Source: Scytonema millei VB511283
GTDB lineage: Bacteria; Cyanobacteriota; Cyanobacteriia; Cyanobacteriales; Chroococcidiopsidaceae
Assembly (NCBI RefSeq): GCF_000817735.3
Contig: NZ_JTJC03000008.1
Span: 160,736 to 224,735 of the forward strand
DNA length: 64,000 bases
Reading direction: 5' to 3'
Shown here one piece after another: positions 7,903-16,888 of this stretch (positions within the stretch are counted from its first letter, which is position 1; each line of letters opens with the position of its first letter). The translations under genes were made by a program, and so were the position numbers. Under the pieces are notes generated by a model. It did no database searches. It had not been told where the DNA came from and saw only the letters and a list, made by a program, of their open reading frames with translations.

Positions 7903-9813
7903 TTACTTGCTTTCGGTGAAATCAGCGTCGATTACGTCGTCGCCACTAGGTGCAGAGGTAGAACCACCGTCCCCAGCACCAGGATCGGCTCCACCAGGCG
8001 CAGCACCACCAGTTTGTTGATAGAGGTTAGTGCCGATCGCGTAGAGGGTTTGTTGCAGTTCTGGCATTACCCGTTGGATCGCTTCATCATCTTCCTTGTT
8101 GACGGCTTCCCGCAGGTCTTTAATTAAACCTTCTACCTTGGTGCGATCGCTCGCTGGAACTTTATCACCCAAGTCTTTCAACTGCTTCTCGGCTTGGTAT
8201 GACAAAGAGTCAGCTTGGTTCTTGCGATCGACTTTCTCACGGCGTTCTTTATCTGTCGAAGCATTTCTTTCAGCTTCCGTCACCATGCGCTCGACTTCAT
8301 TCTTATCGAGAGTAGAAGCGCCAGTAATGCTGATTGACTGCTCTTTACCGCTACCCTTATCCTTTGCAGTCACGTTGAGGATACCGTTAGCGTCAATATC
8401 GAAAGTAACTTCGATTTGGGGTACGCCACGGGGTGCGGGAGGAATGCCATCTAAGCGGAAGGTTCCCAAGCTCTTATTGTCATTAGACATCTCCCGTTCG
8501 CCTTGTAGAACGTGAATTTCTACATTCGTTTGACCGTCTACAGCGGTGGAGAAGACTTCTGATTTCTTGGTAGGAATCGTGGTGTTGCGAGGAATAATCC
8601 GCGTCATGACACCACCGAGGGTTTCTACACCCAGCGATAGTGGCGATACGTCGAGCAACAGAATGCCTGTAACGTCGCCAGCTAGTACGCCAGCTTGGAT
8701 CGCTGCACCAACTGCTACTACTTCATCAGGGTTGACGCTTTGGTTAGGATCTCTACCCAACACCCGCTTGACAACTTCTTGTACGGCAGGAATACGGGTA
8801 GAACCACCAACTAAGACAACTTCATTGATAGCACTCTTATCTAGCTTGGCATCGCGCATCGCATTTTCTACAGGAACGCGACAGCGATCGATCAAGTCCG
8901 AGCAGAGTTCTTCAAACTTAGCACGGGTCAGCGTCATATCCAGGTGTTTTGGACCATCCTGGGTTGCGGTGATAAATGGCAGGTTGATTTCTGCTTGAGT
9001 GACGCTAGATAGCTCGATCTTGGCTTTTTCTGCGGCTTCGGTTAAGCGTTGTAGTGCTTGTCTGTCTTTACGTAGGTCGATACCTTCAGATCTTCTAAAT
9101 TCTTCAGCTAGGTAGTCAACGATTTTCTTGTCGAAGTCGTCACCACCCAGGTGCGTATCTCCAGAAGTGGCTAGTACTTCAAATACGCCGTCGCCTACTT
9201 CTAGAATGGATACGTCAAACGTACCACCACCTAAGTCAAATACAAGGATGGTTTCGTTACTCTTTTTGTCAAATCCGTAGGCAAGCGAAGCAGCGGTAGG
9301 CTCGTTGATAATCCGCAGTACTTCGATCCCAGCGATTTTACCGGCATCTTTGGTGGCTTGACGCTGAGAGTCGTTGAAGTAAGCAGGTACGGTGATGACT
9401 GCTTGAGTCACCGTTTCGCCGAGATACTTGCTAGCATCTTCTACCAGCTTGCGCAGGACTTGAGCGGAAATTTCTTCTGGAGCAAACTGCTTGCCAGCCG
9501 CAGGACAATCGAGTTTGACATTACCACTGCTATCCCGCAAGACTTTGTAGGAAACTTCAGTGGTTTCGTGAGTTACTTCCTCATGTTTGCGTCCGATGAA
9601 ACGCTTGACAGAATAAAAAGTATTCTCTGGGTTCATCACCGCTTGACGCTTAGCGATTTGACCGACCAAGCGATCGCCATTCTTGGCATAAGCTACTACA
9701 GAAGGCGTTGTGCGAAATCCCTCAGCGTTGGCGATTACGGTAGGCTTACCACCTTCCATCACTGCCACGCAAGAGTTTGTCGTACCTAAGTCAATTCCAA
9801 CTACTTTTGCCAT
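7903..9813 (-). CDS. dnaK: Molecular chaperone DnaK (Hsp70)
   Basis: An Hsp70 chaperone (636 residues) that binds unfolded polypeptides in an ATP-driven cycle with DnaJ and GrpE. The N-terminal ATPase begins [18 protein letters not shown] and contains [20 protein letters not shown] and [13 protein letters not shown]. The substrate-binding domain starts near residue 390 ([17 protein letters not shown]). The lid is followed by a glycine-rich tail ending [12 protein letters not shown], as in the major housekeeping DnaK (DnaK2-like) of cyanobacteria. No dnaJ or grpE is adjacent. I see no CIRCE-type inverted repeat in the 400 bases upstream. Confidence 0.97.
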   Translation of the reverse strand: MAKVVGIDLGTTNSCVAVMEGGKPTVIANAEGFRTTPSVVAYAKNGDRLVGQIAKRQAVMNPENTFYSVKRFIGRKHEEVTHETTEVSYKVLRDSSGNVKLDCPAAGKQFAPEEISAQVLRKLVEDASKYLGETVTQAVITVPAYFNDSQRQATKDAGKIAGIEVLRIINEPTAASLAYGFDKKSNETILVFDLGGGTFDVSILEVGDGVFEVLATSGDTHLGGDDFDKKIVDYLAEEFRRSEGIDLRKDRQALQRLTEAAEKAKIELSSVTQAEINLPFITATQDGPKHLDMTLTRAKFEELCSDLIDRCRVPVENAMRDAKLDKSAINEVVLVGGSTRIPAVQEVVKRVLGRDPNQSVNPDEVVAVGAAIQAGVLAGDVTGILLLDVSPLSLGVETLGGVMTRIIPRNTTIPTKKSEVFSTAVDGQTNVEIHVLQGEREMSNDNKSLGTFRLDGIPPAPRGVPQIEVTFDIDANGILNVTAKDKGSGKEQSISITGASTLDKNEVERMVTEAERNASTDKERREKVDRKNQADSLSYQAEKQLKDLGDKVPASDRTKVEGLIKDLREAVNKEDDEAIQRVMPELQQTLYAIGTNLYQQTGGAAPGGADPGAGDGGSTSAPSGDDVIDADFTESK

Positions 9814-10170
9814 CGGAGGTTCTGGCTCCCTAACACTAACTACTAAAAACGATTGAATACACTACAGCTAAAAGTTGAACTAGCAGCGCTCCAGCTTCAA
9901 TACAATGTTTTTGTCTTTTTGTACTGATCTATATACTGATTGTGGGTAGCTACTTGATGAAGGGTGGTTTGCCGAACAAGTGTAAGGACGGTTGGTTTGT
10001 GTTTGAGCTTGTCGCTTGCGCTCGTAGCTTGTCATGCCGTTTGCCACTGTTCAACCCCTAACATAGCTGCTGTATGCTTTCACTGTGTCTAATGTAGTGA
10101 ACTCAAGGCTTGGTGGTTATAGGGTGAACCGTAATCGGTTGGGTGTGTTTGCCGTCAAAATGAGGACTTA
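9814..10170. other. Spacer upstream of dnaK; no gene seen
   Basis: This spacer lies between dnaK and the P-loop kinase, both on the minus strand. It should hold the dnaK promoter and leader. I see no tRNA, no ORF with a ribosome site and no recognisable operator. Confidence 0.5.
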
Positions 10171-10182
10171 GGGGTGAGGAGT

Positions 10183-10260
10183 GAGGGGACAAGGGGACAA
10201 GGAAGCAATGCTGACAACTGTTAACTGTTAACTGTTAACTGATGACTGATGACTGATAAC
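10183..10260. repeat. Mixed heptamer tract (GGGGACA, GTTAACT, GATGACT units)
   Basis: Three heptamer types follow one another: AGGGGAC, TGTTAAC and TGATGAC. The tract overlaps the 3' end of the kinase gene, encoding its last residues and stop. Confidence 0.8.
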
Positions 10261-10766
10261 CAATTTTTTGTTGCTTGGGGCGATCGCAAATGAATAAAAT
10301 TAATGTGACTGTATTCTGGTTGTTGGAATAATAATGGGTATTGTTGGCGGTTCTTATCATAAGTTTGTAGCGCCCACAATAAAATAGAATCGCGATCGCA
10401 AAAAGCTTTTCTCAGGCTTTCTCTGTTACCATTACAAACTTGCTGCTGCGTAAAACTCCGCCACATAGTCCGCCAAAAAAGGCGAGTTATTACGACTGAG
10501 AAAGCATAATCTAAAAAGACGACAGTATCGGCTTTACCCCAAACAAGATCGCGTACTTTACTGTAATTGCCATCTACTACCCAGCGATCGCCACTCAGGG
10601 CAATTTTAACTCGCGATCGGATCTCTTCGTCTGAGACTTCTACCCAGTTTGGTTCCCAGTGCAGTTCATCTAACTCGACATGGGGCATATCGAGCAACTG
10701 TGAAATTTGCCGTGCTAAAGTTGTCTTTCCAGAACCACTCGTACCAACAATAGAAATACGATGCAT
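10221..10766 (-). CDS. FlaR/topology-modulation-like P-loop kinase
   Basis: A small P-loop NTPase resembling adenylate-kinase-like 'DNA topology modulation' (FlaR-like) proteins; the true substrate is unknown. The Walker A motif GTSGSGKTTLA is at residues 8-18 and the acidic HVELDELHWEPNW follows near 29-41. WVVDGNYSKVRD and VVFLDYAF also fit the family. The last dozen residues (SVISHQLTVNS) are encoded by 7-bp repeats at 10221-10260, so the ancestral protein probably ended earlier and the repeat supplied the new stop. It is separated from dnaK by about 400 bases. Confidence 0.75.
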   Translation of the reverse strand: MHRISIVGTSGSGKTTLARQISQLLDMPHVELDELHWEPNWVEVSDEEIRSRVKIALSGDRWVVDGNYSKVRDLVWGKADTVVFLDYAFSVVITRLFWRTMWRSFTQQQVCNGNRESLRKAFCDRDSILLWALQTYDKNRQQYPLLFQQPEYSHINFIHLRSPQATKNWLSVISHQLTVNS

Positions 10767-10806
10767 GAGAAAGTCATATTAAATTCGTCGAAATAGTCAG
10801 ATTATT

Positions 10807-10870
10807 GTAGGGGCGGGTTTTACCAGAGATGTTTATACATATACGAATAATTCAATAAACCCGCCCTTAC
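10807..10870. repeat. Palindromic element, GTAGGGGCGGGTTT family
   Basis: Arms at 10807-10820 and 10857-10870 are inverted copies with one mismatch, enclosing 36 A/T-rich bases. It lies between the alcohol dehydrogenase stop and the start of the downstream kinase gene. Confidence 0.8.
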
Positions 10871-10885
10871 AGGAATTATTTACCC

Positions 10886-11872
10886 CTATTCCATCAAGAT
10901 AACAGCTGCCCCGTTAATTTTGCCGCTACGCAGCGCATCTAGAGCTTCATTTGCTTGCACTAAGGGAAAAGGCTGGACTTCAGTACGAATCGGAACTTGT
11001 GGTGCTAAAGCCAGAAATTCCTCTCCATCGCGGCGTGTCAAATTAGCAACGGATCGTAATACCCTTTCTTCCCATAAAATTTCATAGGGAAAGGAAGGAA
11101 TATTACTCATGTGAATTCCCGCGCAAACTACCACCCCACCTTTAACTACCGCACGTAAAGCAGCCGGAACCAGAGAACCAATGGGGGCAAAAATAATAGC
11201 TGCATCCAAAGGGACTGGTGGTAAGTCTTCCGAACTACCAGCCCAAACAGCACCTAACTTTAGCGCAAATTCCTGCCCTTTCACGTCTCCCGCACGAGTA
11301 AAAGCATACACTTCTCGCCCTTGGTAGCGGGCAAGTTGAATCAAAATATGGGCGGCTGCACCAAAACCATAAAAACCAATTTTTTCTGCGTCCTCTGCCA
11401 TTCTATAGGAACGATAGCCGATGAGTCCGGCACACAACAACGGTGCGGCTTGTAAGTCGGGATAGCCTTCAGGAATAGGAAAGCAAAACTGGGCATCGGC
11501 TACAGCATATTCGGCATAGCCGCCGTCGATTTGATAGCCTGTAAATTGGGCGTAGTCGCATAAGTTTTCTCGTCCACTCAGGCAATAACGACAACAATTG
11601 CAAGTATGCCCCAACCATGGCACGCCAACGCGATGACCTATTTGAAATTGCTGCACCTGTTTCCCTACAGCAGCGACAGTACCAACAATTTGATGTCCTA
11701 GTACGAGGGGAAGTTTGGGTTGGGTTAATTCTCCATCAACGATATGCAAGTCAGTGCGACAGACACCGCAAGCGCGAACTCGAATTAGTACTTGTTGCGA
11801 ATTAGGCTGCGGTATTGGTAATTCTACTGCTCGTAGCGGTTTACCCTGTGCCTCTAGTATCATTGCTTGCAT
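10886..11872 (-). CDS. Zinc-dependent alcohol dehydrogenase (MDR family)
   Basis: A medium-chain zinc alcohol dehydrogenase (328 residues), expected to interconvert alcohols and aldehydes with NAD(P). The catalytic zinc ligands are in GVCRTDLH (Cys near 37) and LGHQIVG (His near 59). The structural zinc cluster CNCCRYCLSGRENLC lies near 90-104. The nucleotide-binding segment IGFYGFGAAAH is an atypical GxGxxA loop. The CxxC-rich zinc loop and LPLVLGHQIVGTV resemble the AdhA-type dehydrogenases of cyanobacteria. The gene is isolated, with a heptamer tract directly upstream of its ATG. Confidence 0.87.
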   Translation of the reverse strand: MQAMILEAQGKPLRAVELPIPQPNSQQVLIRVRACGVCRTDLHIVDGELTQPKLPLVLGHQIVGTVAAVGKQVQQFQIGHRVGVPWLGHTCNCCRYCLSGRENLCDYAQFTGYQIDGGYAEYAVADAQFCFPIPEGYPDLQAAPLLCAGLIGYRSYRMAEDAEKIGFYGFGAAAHILIQLARYQGREVYAFTRAGDVKGQEFALKLGAVWAGSSEDLPPVPLDAAIIFAPIGSLVPAALRAVVKGGVVVCAGIHMSNIPSFPYEILWEERVLRSVANLTRRDGEEFLALAPQVPIRTEVQPFPLVQANEALDALRSGKINGAAVILME

Positions 11873-11877
11873 AGAAC

Positions 11878-11947
11878 AGTTATCAGTTATCGGTTATCAG
11901 TTATCAGTCATCAGTTATCAGTTATCAGTTATCAGTTATCGATGACT
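11878..11947. repeat. Heptamer tract AGTTATC (about 9 units)
   Basis: Near-perfect head-to-tail AGTTATC units, with a few AGTCATC and GGTTATC variants. The tract starts 5 bases upstream of the alcohol dehydrogenase ATG. The same unit occurs near 42735, 58850 and 63890. Confidence 0.88.
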
Positions 11948-12081
11948 AATAATCATTAACTAAGAACTTAAAACTAATAACTCTCTATTTACTGTTTTAT
12001 ACTATATAAAAAATGTGGAATATCGTGTTTGTATAAATAACTAGCGACGCGCGCGAATTTAGGAGCCAAGTTCAAGCGTAT

Positions 12082-12098
12082 GGTGGGCAATGCGCACC
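12082..12098. repeat. GGTGGGC palindrome copy
   Basis: GGTGGGC-AAT-GCGCACC, one mismatch in the stem, directly after the broken small gene on the minus strand. It belongs to the same family as the copies at 5663, 19505, 37924 and 60289. Confidence 0.5.
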
Positions 12099-12105
12099 AC
12101 TCTAT

Positions 12106-12264
12106 TTATTGCTTTTGAATTGCTAGCGAAGCGGCGTAAGCAATTTCATCCGTAGCCGGATCGTCGGCAGAAAGAACTCTGTACTCTGCTTCAACAATTT
12201 GTACGTCTTTCTATGTTAGAGTAATTGTCGCAATACCGCGATCGTTTATCGGTATTTCTTGCAT
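12106..12264 (-). pseudogene. Small protein gene (52 codons) broken by an in-frame TAG
   Basis: Read on the minus strand from ATG 12264, the frame gives MQEIPINDRGIATITLT, a TAG at codon 18 (12213-12211), then KDVQIVEAEYRVLSADDPAT, DEIAYAASLAIQKQ and TAA at 12108-12106. The sequence on both sides of the TAG reads like one protein, with alternating polar and hydrophobic residues and normal codons. A single base change from a sense codon such as AAG or CAG would restore it. I do not recognise the family. Readthrough or a real short gene starting after the TAG is less likely, because there is no good start there. Confidence 0.5.
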
Positions 12265-12586
12265 ATTCTAAAATTAGTTTAGACAAAAATGGCAGAGTTT
12301 TCATTCGACCGGAAAGTCTAATTAAAAGCTAAAGCTCGTCCTTTAAATATATTTATTCAGTATAAAAATATGATTTTTACTCCTTTAGAGTGATGTCAGA
12401 CAATTAATGTATTCTCAAGAGTTTTAAAACTAACGATTAGATAATAACCAATCTTTCGGCTGATGTCCTACTTCTTGAACTTAATTACCTTAGTTCATAA
12501 AAGTTAAAAATTATTAATTTAAACTCGATATTTTTCCTAGCTTCGATGGCTTGGAGCGGAAAAACGAGTTATCTAAAGGAGACACA
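12265..12586. other. A/T-rich spacer upstream of the SDR gene; no gene seen
   Basis: About 320 A/T-rich bases hold the promoter region for the SDR gene. I see no ORF with a ribosome site, no tRNA and no clear operator. Confidence 0.45.
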
Positions 12587-13528
12587 GTGACAAAACTCAA
12601 GCCGATCGCGCAACAAGTGGTTGCAGTTGTTGGTGCATCTAGTGGAATTGGACGAGAAACAGCGTTAAAGTTTGCTGCAAAAGGCGCAAAAGTTATCGTA
12701 GCAGCCCGTAGCGAACCAGGTTTGCTCTCCTTAGTCGAAGAAATTAAAGCGGCAAACGGAGAGGCAACTTATATCCTGGCCGATGTTAGCGACTTTCAAC
12801 AAGTCAAAGCGATCGCAGATAAAGCAGTAGCAACCTACGGCAGACTCGATACTTGGGTTCATGCGGCTGCTACTGGTATTCTTGCACCGTTTGAACAAAT
12901 TACGCCAGAAGAATTTAAACGTGTCATTGACGTTGTGTTGATGGGACAAGTTTATGGCGCAATGGCAGCCATACCATATTTGAAGCAAGAAGGACGAGGG
13001 GCGCTGATTCACATTTCCTCAGTGGAAGGCAGGCGATCGCTCCCTTTGCAAAGTCCTTATTCGTCAGCTAAGCACGGCTTAGAAGGTTTTCTCGAATCTC
13101 TGCGCGTCGAATTACAACACGAAAACATCCCTATCAGTGTCACCAGTATCCTACCTGCTGTGATCAATACTCCCTACTACAACAAAGTCAAAACCAAACT
13201 GGGAGTAAAACCCACGGGTATACCTCCTTACTACCAGCCGAGTCTAGTTGCTGATGCCATCCTCTACGCTGCCGAACATCCTACCCGGGACTACATTGTA
13301 GGAGATGTAGGTAGAGTCCTAGATCTGCTGCAACGGCTATCACCATCTCTAGTAGATACTCTTTTGGTACTGATAGGCTTTCAGGGACAGCGTACCAAGG
13401 AAGTCAAGTCAGAAGATGCACCTAACAACGTCTTTGCGCCAATTACAGGCTACGACAGAGTAGAAGGCGATTTTCGCCACTGGACAATTCCCAGTTTTAC
13501 CGAGTGGCTAGAAAAGATTTTGCCTTAA
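12587..13528 (+). CDS. Short-chain dehydrogenase/reductase (SDR)
   Basis: An NAD(P)-dependent oxidoreductase of the classical SDR type with a C-terminal extension (313 residues). VVGASSGIGRETA near the N-terminus is the cofactor-binding TGxxxGIG loop. YSSAKHG carries the catalytic Tyr-Lys pair and HISSVEG supplies the Ser. The start is set by a clear ribosome site: AAGGAG at 12576-12581, 5 bases before GTG 12587. The frame is also open up to a TTG at 12551, but that lacks such a site. The last 70 residues go beyond the core fold and resemble SDRs often annotated as stress- or cell-envelope-associated, which is only a similarity. No operon partners. Confidence 0.88.
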   Translation: MTKLKPIAQQVVAVVGASSGIGRETALKFAAKGAKVIVAARSEPGLLSLVEEIKAANGEATYILADVSDFQQVKAIADKAVATYGRLDTWVHAAATGILAPFEQITPEEFKRVIDVVLMGQVYGAMAAIPYLKQEGRGALIHISSVEGRRSLPLQSPYSSAKHGLEGFLESLRVELQHENIPISVTSILPAVINTPYYNKVKTKLGVKPTGIPPYYQPSLVADAILYAAEHPTRDYIVGDVGRVLDLLQRLSPSLVDTLLVLIGFQGQRTKEVKSEDAPNNVFAPITGYDRVEGDFRHWTIPSFTEWLEKILP

Positions 13529-13531
13529 CTG

Positions 13532-13557
13532 TCGAGATGTGACATGTCACGTCTCGA
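13532..13557. repeat. 26-base near-perfect palindrome after the SDR gene
   Basis: The arms TCGAGATGTGACA (13532-13544) and TGTCACGTCTCGA (13545-13557) pair along all 13 positions, with one G-T pair and no spacer. It begins 4 bases after the SDR stop. It could act as an mRNA 3'-end hairpin or as a protein-binding palindrome; there is no T run. Confidence 0.65.
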
Positions 13558-13737
13558 ATACACAATCTCTACCTGGCACCGTAGCAATTTTAATTCTCGC
13601 GAAAGAGACAAAGTAAAGATGAATTCAGATATCGTCGTAAGAACTTGAAAATAAATGCAGTGCCAGCAACTATGGCAGCGAGTAGATAGAAAAGGACAAG
13701 GGATCGACCGTAAGTAAGTCTATACGAGACTTGTCAA

Positions 13738-13754
13738 ACTGCTCGTGCGCTCCC
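13738..13754 (-). repeat. 17-mer repeat GGGAGCGCACGAGCAGT (copy 1)
   Basis: On the minus strand this is identical to 51121-51137 and 63866-63882. Each copy sits beside simple heptamer-like sequence (here CTGCTCTCTGCTCCC). Confidence 0.75.
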
Positions 13755-13819
13755 TGCTCTCTGCTCCCTAATATAAAGCCAAACTGCGATCGCAACGAAA
13801 AATTTGGAGGGTAAAAAAT

Positions 13820-14185
13820 ATGATTAACGATCCAGCTAGACCACCGAGAGAAGACTCGCGAGAATCTGAAACTGCTGTAAGTCCGACACAGCAAGAAGAT
13901 CCGAGAGCAGCCGAACCTGGTAGAGGTGCGCCAGGAAATGACCATGTTGGGGTACAAACCGCTCAAACTACAGCAGTTAATCCACCTGATGCTAAAATTC
14001 CAGCTAATACTCCAACCGAACAGAGCAAACAACAACTCGAAGCCTTTAAGCAACAGGAAGAGGAAGAGGGCGAGGGCTTTACTACCACAGATGGTTATGT
14101 TGTTGATGAGTCTGGAAGGCTTGATAACTTCGCGATCGAACCACCAATGTATGTAGAGGGTGAAGAACCTCCTACGAAACGATAA
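13820..14185 (+). CDS. Conserved-looking acidic disordered protein, unknown function
   Basis: A 121-residue hydrophilic protein rich in Pro, Glu, Gln and Thr with no membrane segment, and probably disordered. Support for a real gene: GGAGG lies 9 bases upstream of the ATG, and the frame is free of stops in a well-spaced region. A Gln/Glu-rich stretch (SKQQLEAFKQQEEEEGEGF, near 73-91) is followed by TTDGYVVDESGRLDNFAIEP, which looks like a structured short tail. I do not recognise the family and give no function. It precedes the FHA-PAS kinase by about 180 bases, in the same direction. Confidence 0.7.
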   Translation: MINDPARPPREDSRESETAVSPTQQEDPRAAEPGRGAPGNDHVGVQTAQTTAVNPPDAKIPANTPTEQSKQQLEAFKQQEEEEGEGFTTTDGYVVDESGRLDNFAIEPPMYVEGEEPPTKR

Positions 14186-14200
14186 CAGTTATCAGGAATC

Positions 14201-14214
14201 GTAGGGGCGGGTTT
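14201..14214. repeat. Single arm of the GTAGGGGCGGGTTT element
   Basis: An exact 14-base copy of one arm without an inverted partner nearby, 16 bases after the previous gene. It is probably a decayed element. Confidence 0.6.
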
Positions 14215-14366
14215 AGCCCTAAGTCTCACACCGCAACCAGAGAGTGGCGCTTCTCCCTTCCCTTACTCCCTACCCTCGATCGCTTCCCTTACCCTAAATT
14301 TGCATTTTTCTCGCCAAAAATGGGCAGACTATGAATAACAATTTATAGATATGCTGCCTTAAAACA

Positions 14367-16691
14367 GTGCCAGAGAAAGAACCACAGCAAACTCAGCATT
14401 GGCTGGAGATCGAAGATAACGCAGGTAAGCGCGTAGTCGTTTTGGAGGCTGCTACCTGCACTCTGGGGCGCGACTCTTCTAACTCGATTGTGTTGCAGTC
14501 TAAGCTTGTCTCTCGCCAGCACGCTATCTTGTTGCGCGTGACAACTCCTGGTACTGCCAACCATTTTTTTCGCATCATTGACGGTAATTTACAAGGCAAG
14601 CCCAGCACGAATGGCATTCGGATCAATAAAAAAACTTGTTTCTCGCACGATCTCAAACATGGCGATGAAATTGAATTTGCCGGAGATGTAAGTGCCACTT
14701 ACTACTGCAACAGCGATCGCGAATGTGATTCTGGTGGGCTAAATTCTAGCTCCCATCACAGCCCACCCACGCAAATTATTGAAAATATCGAGTTTGCTAA
14801 TTCTAAAGAGTCAGTACTCGTTCGCTTGGCTTCCTTTCCCGAATTAATATCAAATCCGATACTAGAATTCGATCTCACGGGCGATATTACTTACATTAAC
14901 CCCGCAGCTGTCGCTCAATTTCCCGATCTGCGAGACGTTAAACTCCAGCATCCGATTATGGCTGGAATTGTAGAAAGAGTGCAAGACGATCGCGAGACAT
15001 TTTTCGTTCGCGAAATAGAAGTTCTTGACAAAATTTTCGAGCAATCCGTCCACTACCTACCAGAAAACGATCTGGTTAGGAGCTACATCGTCGATATTAC
15101 CGCGCGCAAGCACACCGAGCTAGCGCTGCGAGAAAGCGAAACCAAAAACCGAGCTTTGCTCAAGGCGATTCCAGATTTGATCTTGCGGATCGGCAGAGAC
15201 GGAACGTATCTGGACTACATACCAGCTAAAGACAGCGAGTTTTCTGCCACCAGCAGTCAAATGATTGGCAAAAACGAGTACGACGTGTTACCAACGGAAG
15301 TTGCCGAACAAAGAATGCGTTACGTCCATGCTGCCTTAGAGACAGGGAAACCCCAGCTTTTTGAGTATCAGCTACAGGTTAACGATAAGATTCGCGTGGA
15401 AGAAGCGAGAATCGTCGTTAGTGGCGATCGCGAAGTACTGGCTATTATCCGAGATATTACAGAGCGCAAACGGGTAGAAAGTTTACTACAACAAGCATAC
15501 GACGAACTAGAACTGAGAGTAGAACAGCGAACGGCAGAATTAAGACTGGCAAACGAGCAACTCCGCAGAGAAATTACCGAGCGCCAGAGGGTAGAAGAGG
15601 CTTTGCGTTCCAGCGTTGCTACCAATCGCGCTCTGCTCAATGCAATTCCCGATTCCATGTTTCGCCTCAGTCAAGATGGCACTCTCCTCAACTACAAAGC
15701 AGCAAAGGATGATTGGCTGGTTGCTTCTCATACCGAGCCAGTTGGTAAAAAACTATCCGATCTATTTGTGCCAGAGATCGCTCTACCGTTAGTAGAATGT
15801 GTCGAGCAAGCGATCGCTACCGGTGAAATTCAAATATATGAATATAGATTGACAATCGCAGAGCAATCGCGAGATTACGAAGCACGAATTGCTTTAAGCG
15901 AAGAAGACGAAGTAATGGCGATCGTGCGCGACATCACCGAAAGAAAAGGAGCAGAAGCAGAAATCAGACACGCTCTAGCGAGAGAAAAAGAACTGAACGA
16001 ACTAAAATCTCGCTTCGTCACGATGGCATCCCACGAATTCCGCACGCCATTGACAACAATTTTGTCTTCAGCAGAGTTATTAGAAGATTACAGTTCCAAG
16101 TGGACGGAGGAGAAAAAACGCCATCATTTCCAGCGCATCATTACAGCTGTCAAACACATGACTGGTTTGCTGGATGATGTCCTCTTAATTGGCAAAGCAG
16201 ACGCAGGTAAGCTGGAATTCAATCCATCGTCCATAGATCCGATCGAATTTTGCCGCGAACTGGTTGAAGGGATGCAAATCACAACCACAGCTCATAAAAT
16301 TATTCTGCGCACGCAGGGAGAGAGTATCAATGGCTGTATGGATGAAAAGCTTTTGCGACAGGTACTAGGAAATTTACTCTCCAATGCAATTAAGTATTCA
16401 CCCAATGGTGGAAGTATTTATTTTGATATTGTTTCCAAGGAAGGAGTAGCAATCTTCCGAATTCAAGACGAAGGCATTGGTATTCCAATAGGCGATCGCG
16501 ATCGACTCTTCCATTCCTTTCACAGAGCTAGCAACGTCGGTAATATCTCGGGTACGGGGCTAGGGCTTGCTATTGTTAAAAAATCTGTCGATCTTCACGG
16601 CGGTCAAATCTACGTAAAAAGCGAAGTTGGAGTCGGCACGATCTTTATGGTGAAAATACCGCTGTGTGAGGGAGTAGGGAGTAGGGAGTAG
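14367..16691 (+). CDS. Hybrid sensor: FHA domain, PAS repeats and histidine kinase
   Basis: A 774-residue soluble sensor histidine kinase. The order is an FHA phosphothreonine-binding domain (about 10-115, with LGRDSSNSIVL, SRQHAIL and STNGIRIN), PAS-like domains (about 150-240, 255-360 and 415-525) with a coiled coil rich in Arg/Glu (about 365-415), then HisKA and HATPase_c. The phospho-acceptor His is in ASHEFRTPLT near residue 556. The ATP site is seen in LGNLLSNAIKYSPNGG, DEGIGI and GTGLGLAIVKKSV. There is no membrane segment, so it senses an internal cue or binds a phosphorylated partner through FHA. Start is GTG 14367, since the nearby ATG 14351 is closed by a stop. The last residues (VGSRE) lie in a GGGAGTA heptamer tract. 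No cognate regulator is adjacent. Confidence 0.9.
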   Translation: MPEKEPQQTQHWLEIEDNAGKRVVVLEAATCTLGRDSSNSIVLQSKLVSRQHAILLRVTTPGTANHFFRIIDGNLQGKPSTNGIRINKKTCFSHDLKHGDEIEFAGDVSATYYCNSDRECDSGGLNSSSHHSPPTQIIENIEFANSKESVLVRLASFPELISNPILEFDLTGDITYINPAAVAQFPDLRDVKLQHPIMAGIVERVQDDRETFFVREIEVLDKIFEQSVHYLPENDLVRSYIVDITARKHTELALRESETKNRALLKAIPDLILRIGRDGTYLDYIPAKDSEFSATSSQMIGKNEYDVLPTEVAEQRMRYVHAALETGKPQLFEYQLQVNDKIRVEEARIVVSGDREVLAIIRDITERKRVESLLQQAYDELELRVEQRTAELRLANEQLRREITERQRVEEALRSSVATNRALLNAIPDSMFRLSQDGTLLNYKAAKDDWLVASHTEPVGKKLSDLFVPEIALPLVECVEQAIATGEIQIYEYRLTIAEQSRDYEARIALSEEDEVMAIVRDITERKGAEAEIRHALAREKELNELKSRFVTMASHEFRTPLTTILSSAELLEDYSSKWTEEKKRHHFQRIITAVKHMTGLLDDVLLIGKADAGKLEFNPSSIDPIEFCRELVEGMQITTTAHKIILRTQGESINGCMDEKLLRQVLGNLLSNAIKYSPNGGSIYFDIVSKEGVAIFRIQDEGIGIPIGDRDRLFHSFHRASNVGNISGTGLGLAIVKKSVDLHGGQIYVKSEVGVGTIFMVKIPLCEGVGSRE

Positions 16692-16694
16692 GGA
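16668..16694. repeat. Heptamer tract GGGAGTA at the 3' end of the kinase gene
   Basis: About four GGGAGTA units run across the kinase stop codon, so the C-terminal residues are repeat-encoded. Confidence 0.75.
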
Positions 16695-16864
16695 AAAGAG
16701 AGAGTCGCGGAGCAGCTATCAAGATCGCAAGTCAGAAGCATCTAGCCACCAGCCACTAGCCGCTATCCACTGATAACTGTCATCGGGGTGGCTACTACGC
16801 CTTTGGCATTACGGCTATTACCAATGCAGAGTTGTACTTGGGAAGGATACATTAACGGAAGAAA

Positions 16865-16884
16865 CTACATAAAAGTTTATGTAG
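16865..16884. promoter_or_regulatory. 20-bp palindrome upstream of clpC
   Basis: CTACATAAA-AG-TTTATGTAG has perfect 9-bp arms and ends 111 bases before the clpC ATG. The size and symmetry suit a dimeric repressor site. It could equally be a leader hairpin. I do not recognise it as a CtsR or HrcA site. Confidence 0.45.
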
Positions 16885-16888
16885 AGGG

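Noticed and set aside
8096..9789. Long plus-strand frames antisense to dnaK
   Set aside because: They are typical shadows of a conserved, codon-biased gene, with no family match and no start region.
9814..10170. Search for a CIRCE heat-shock operator upstream of dnaK
   Set aside because: No TTAGCACTC-N9-GAGTGCTAA-like inverted repeat is visible.
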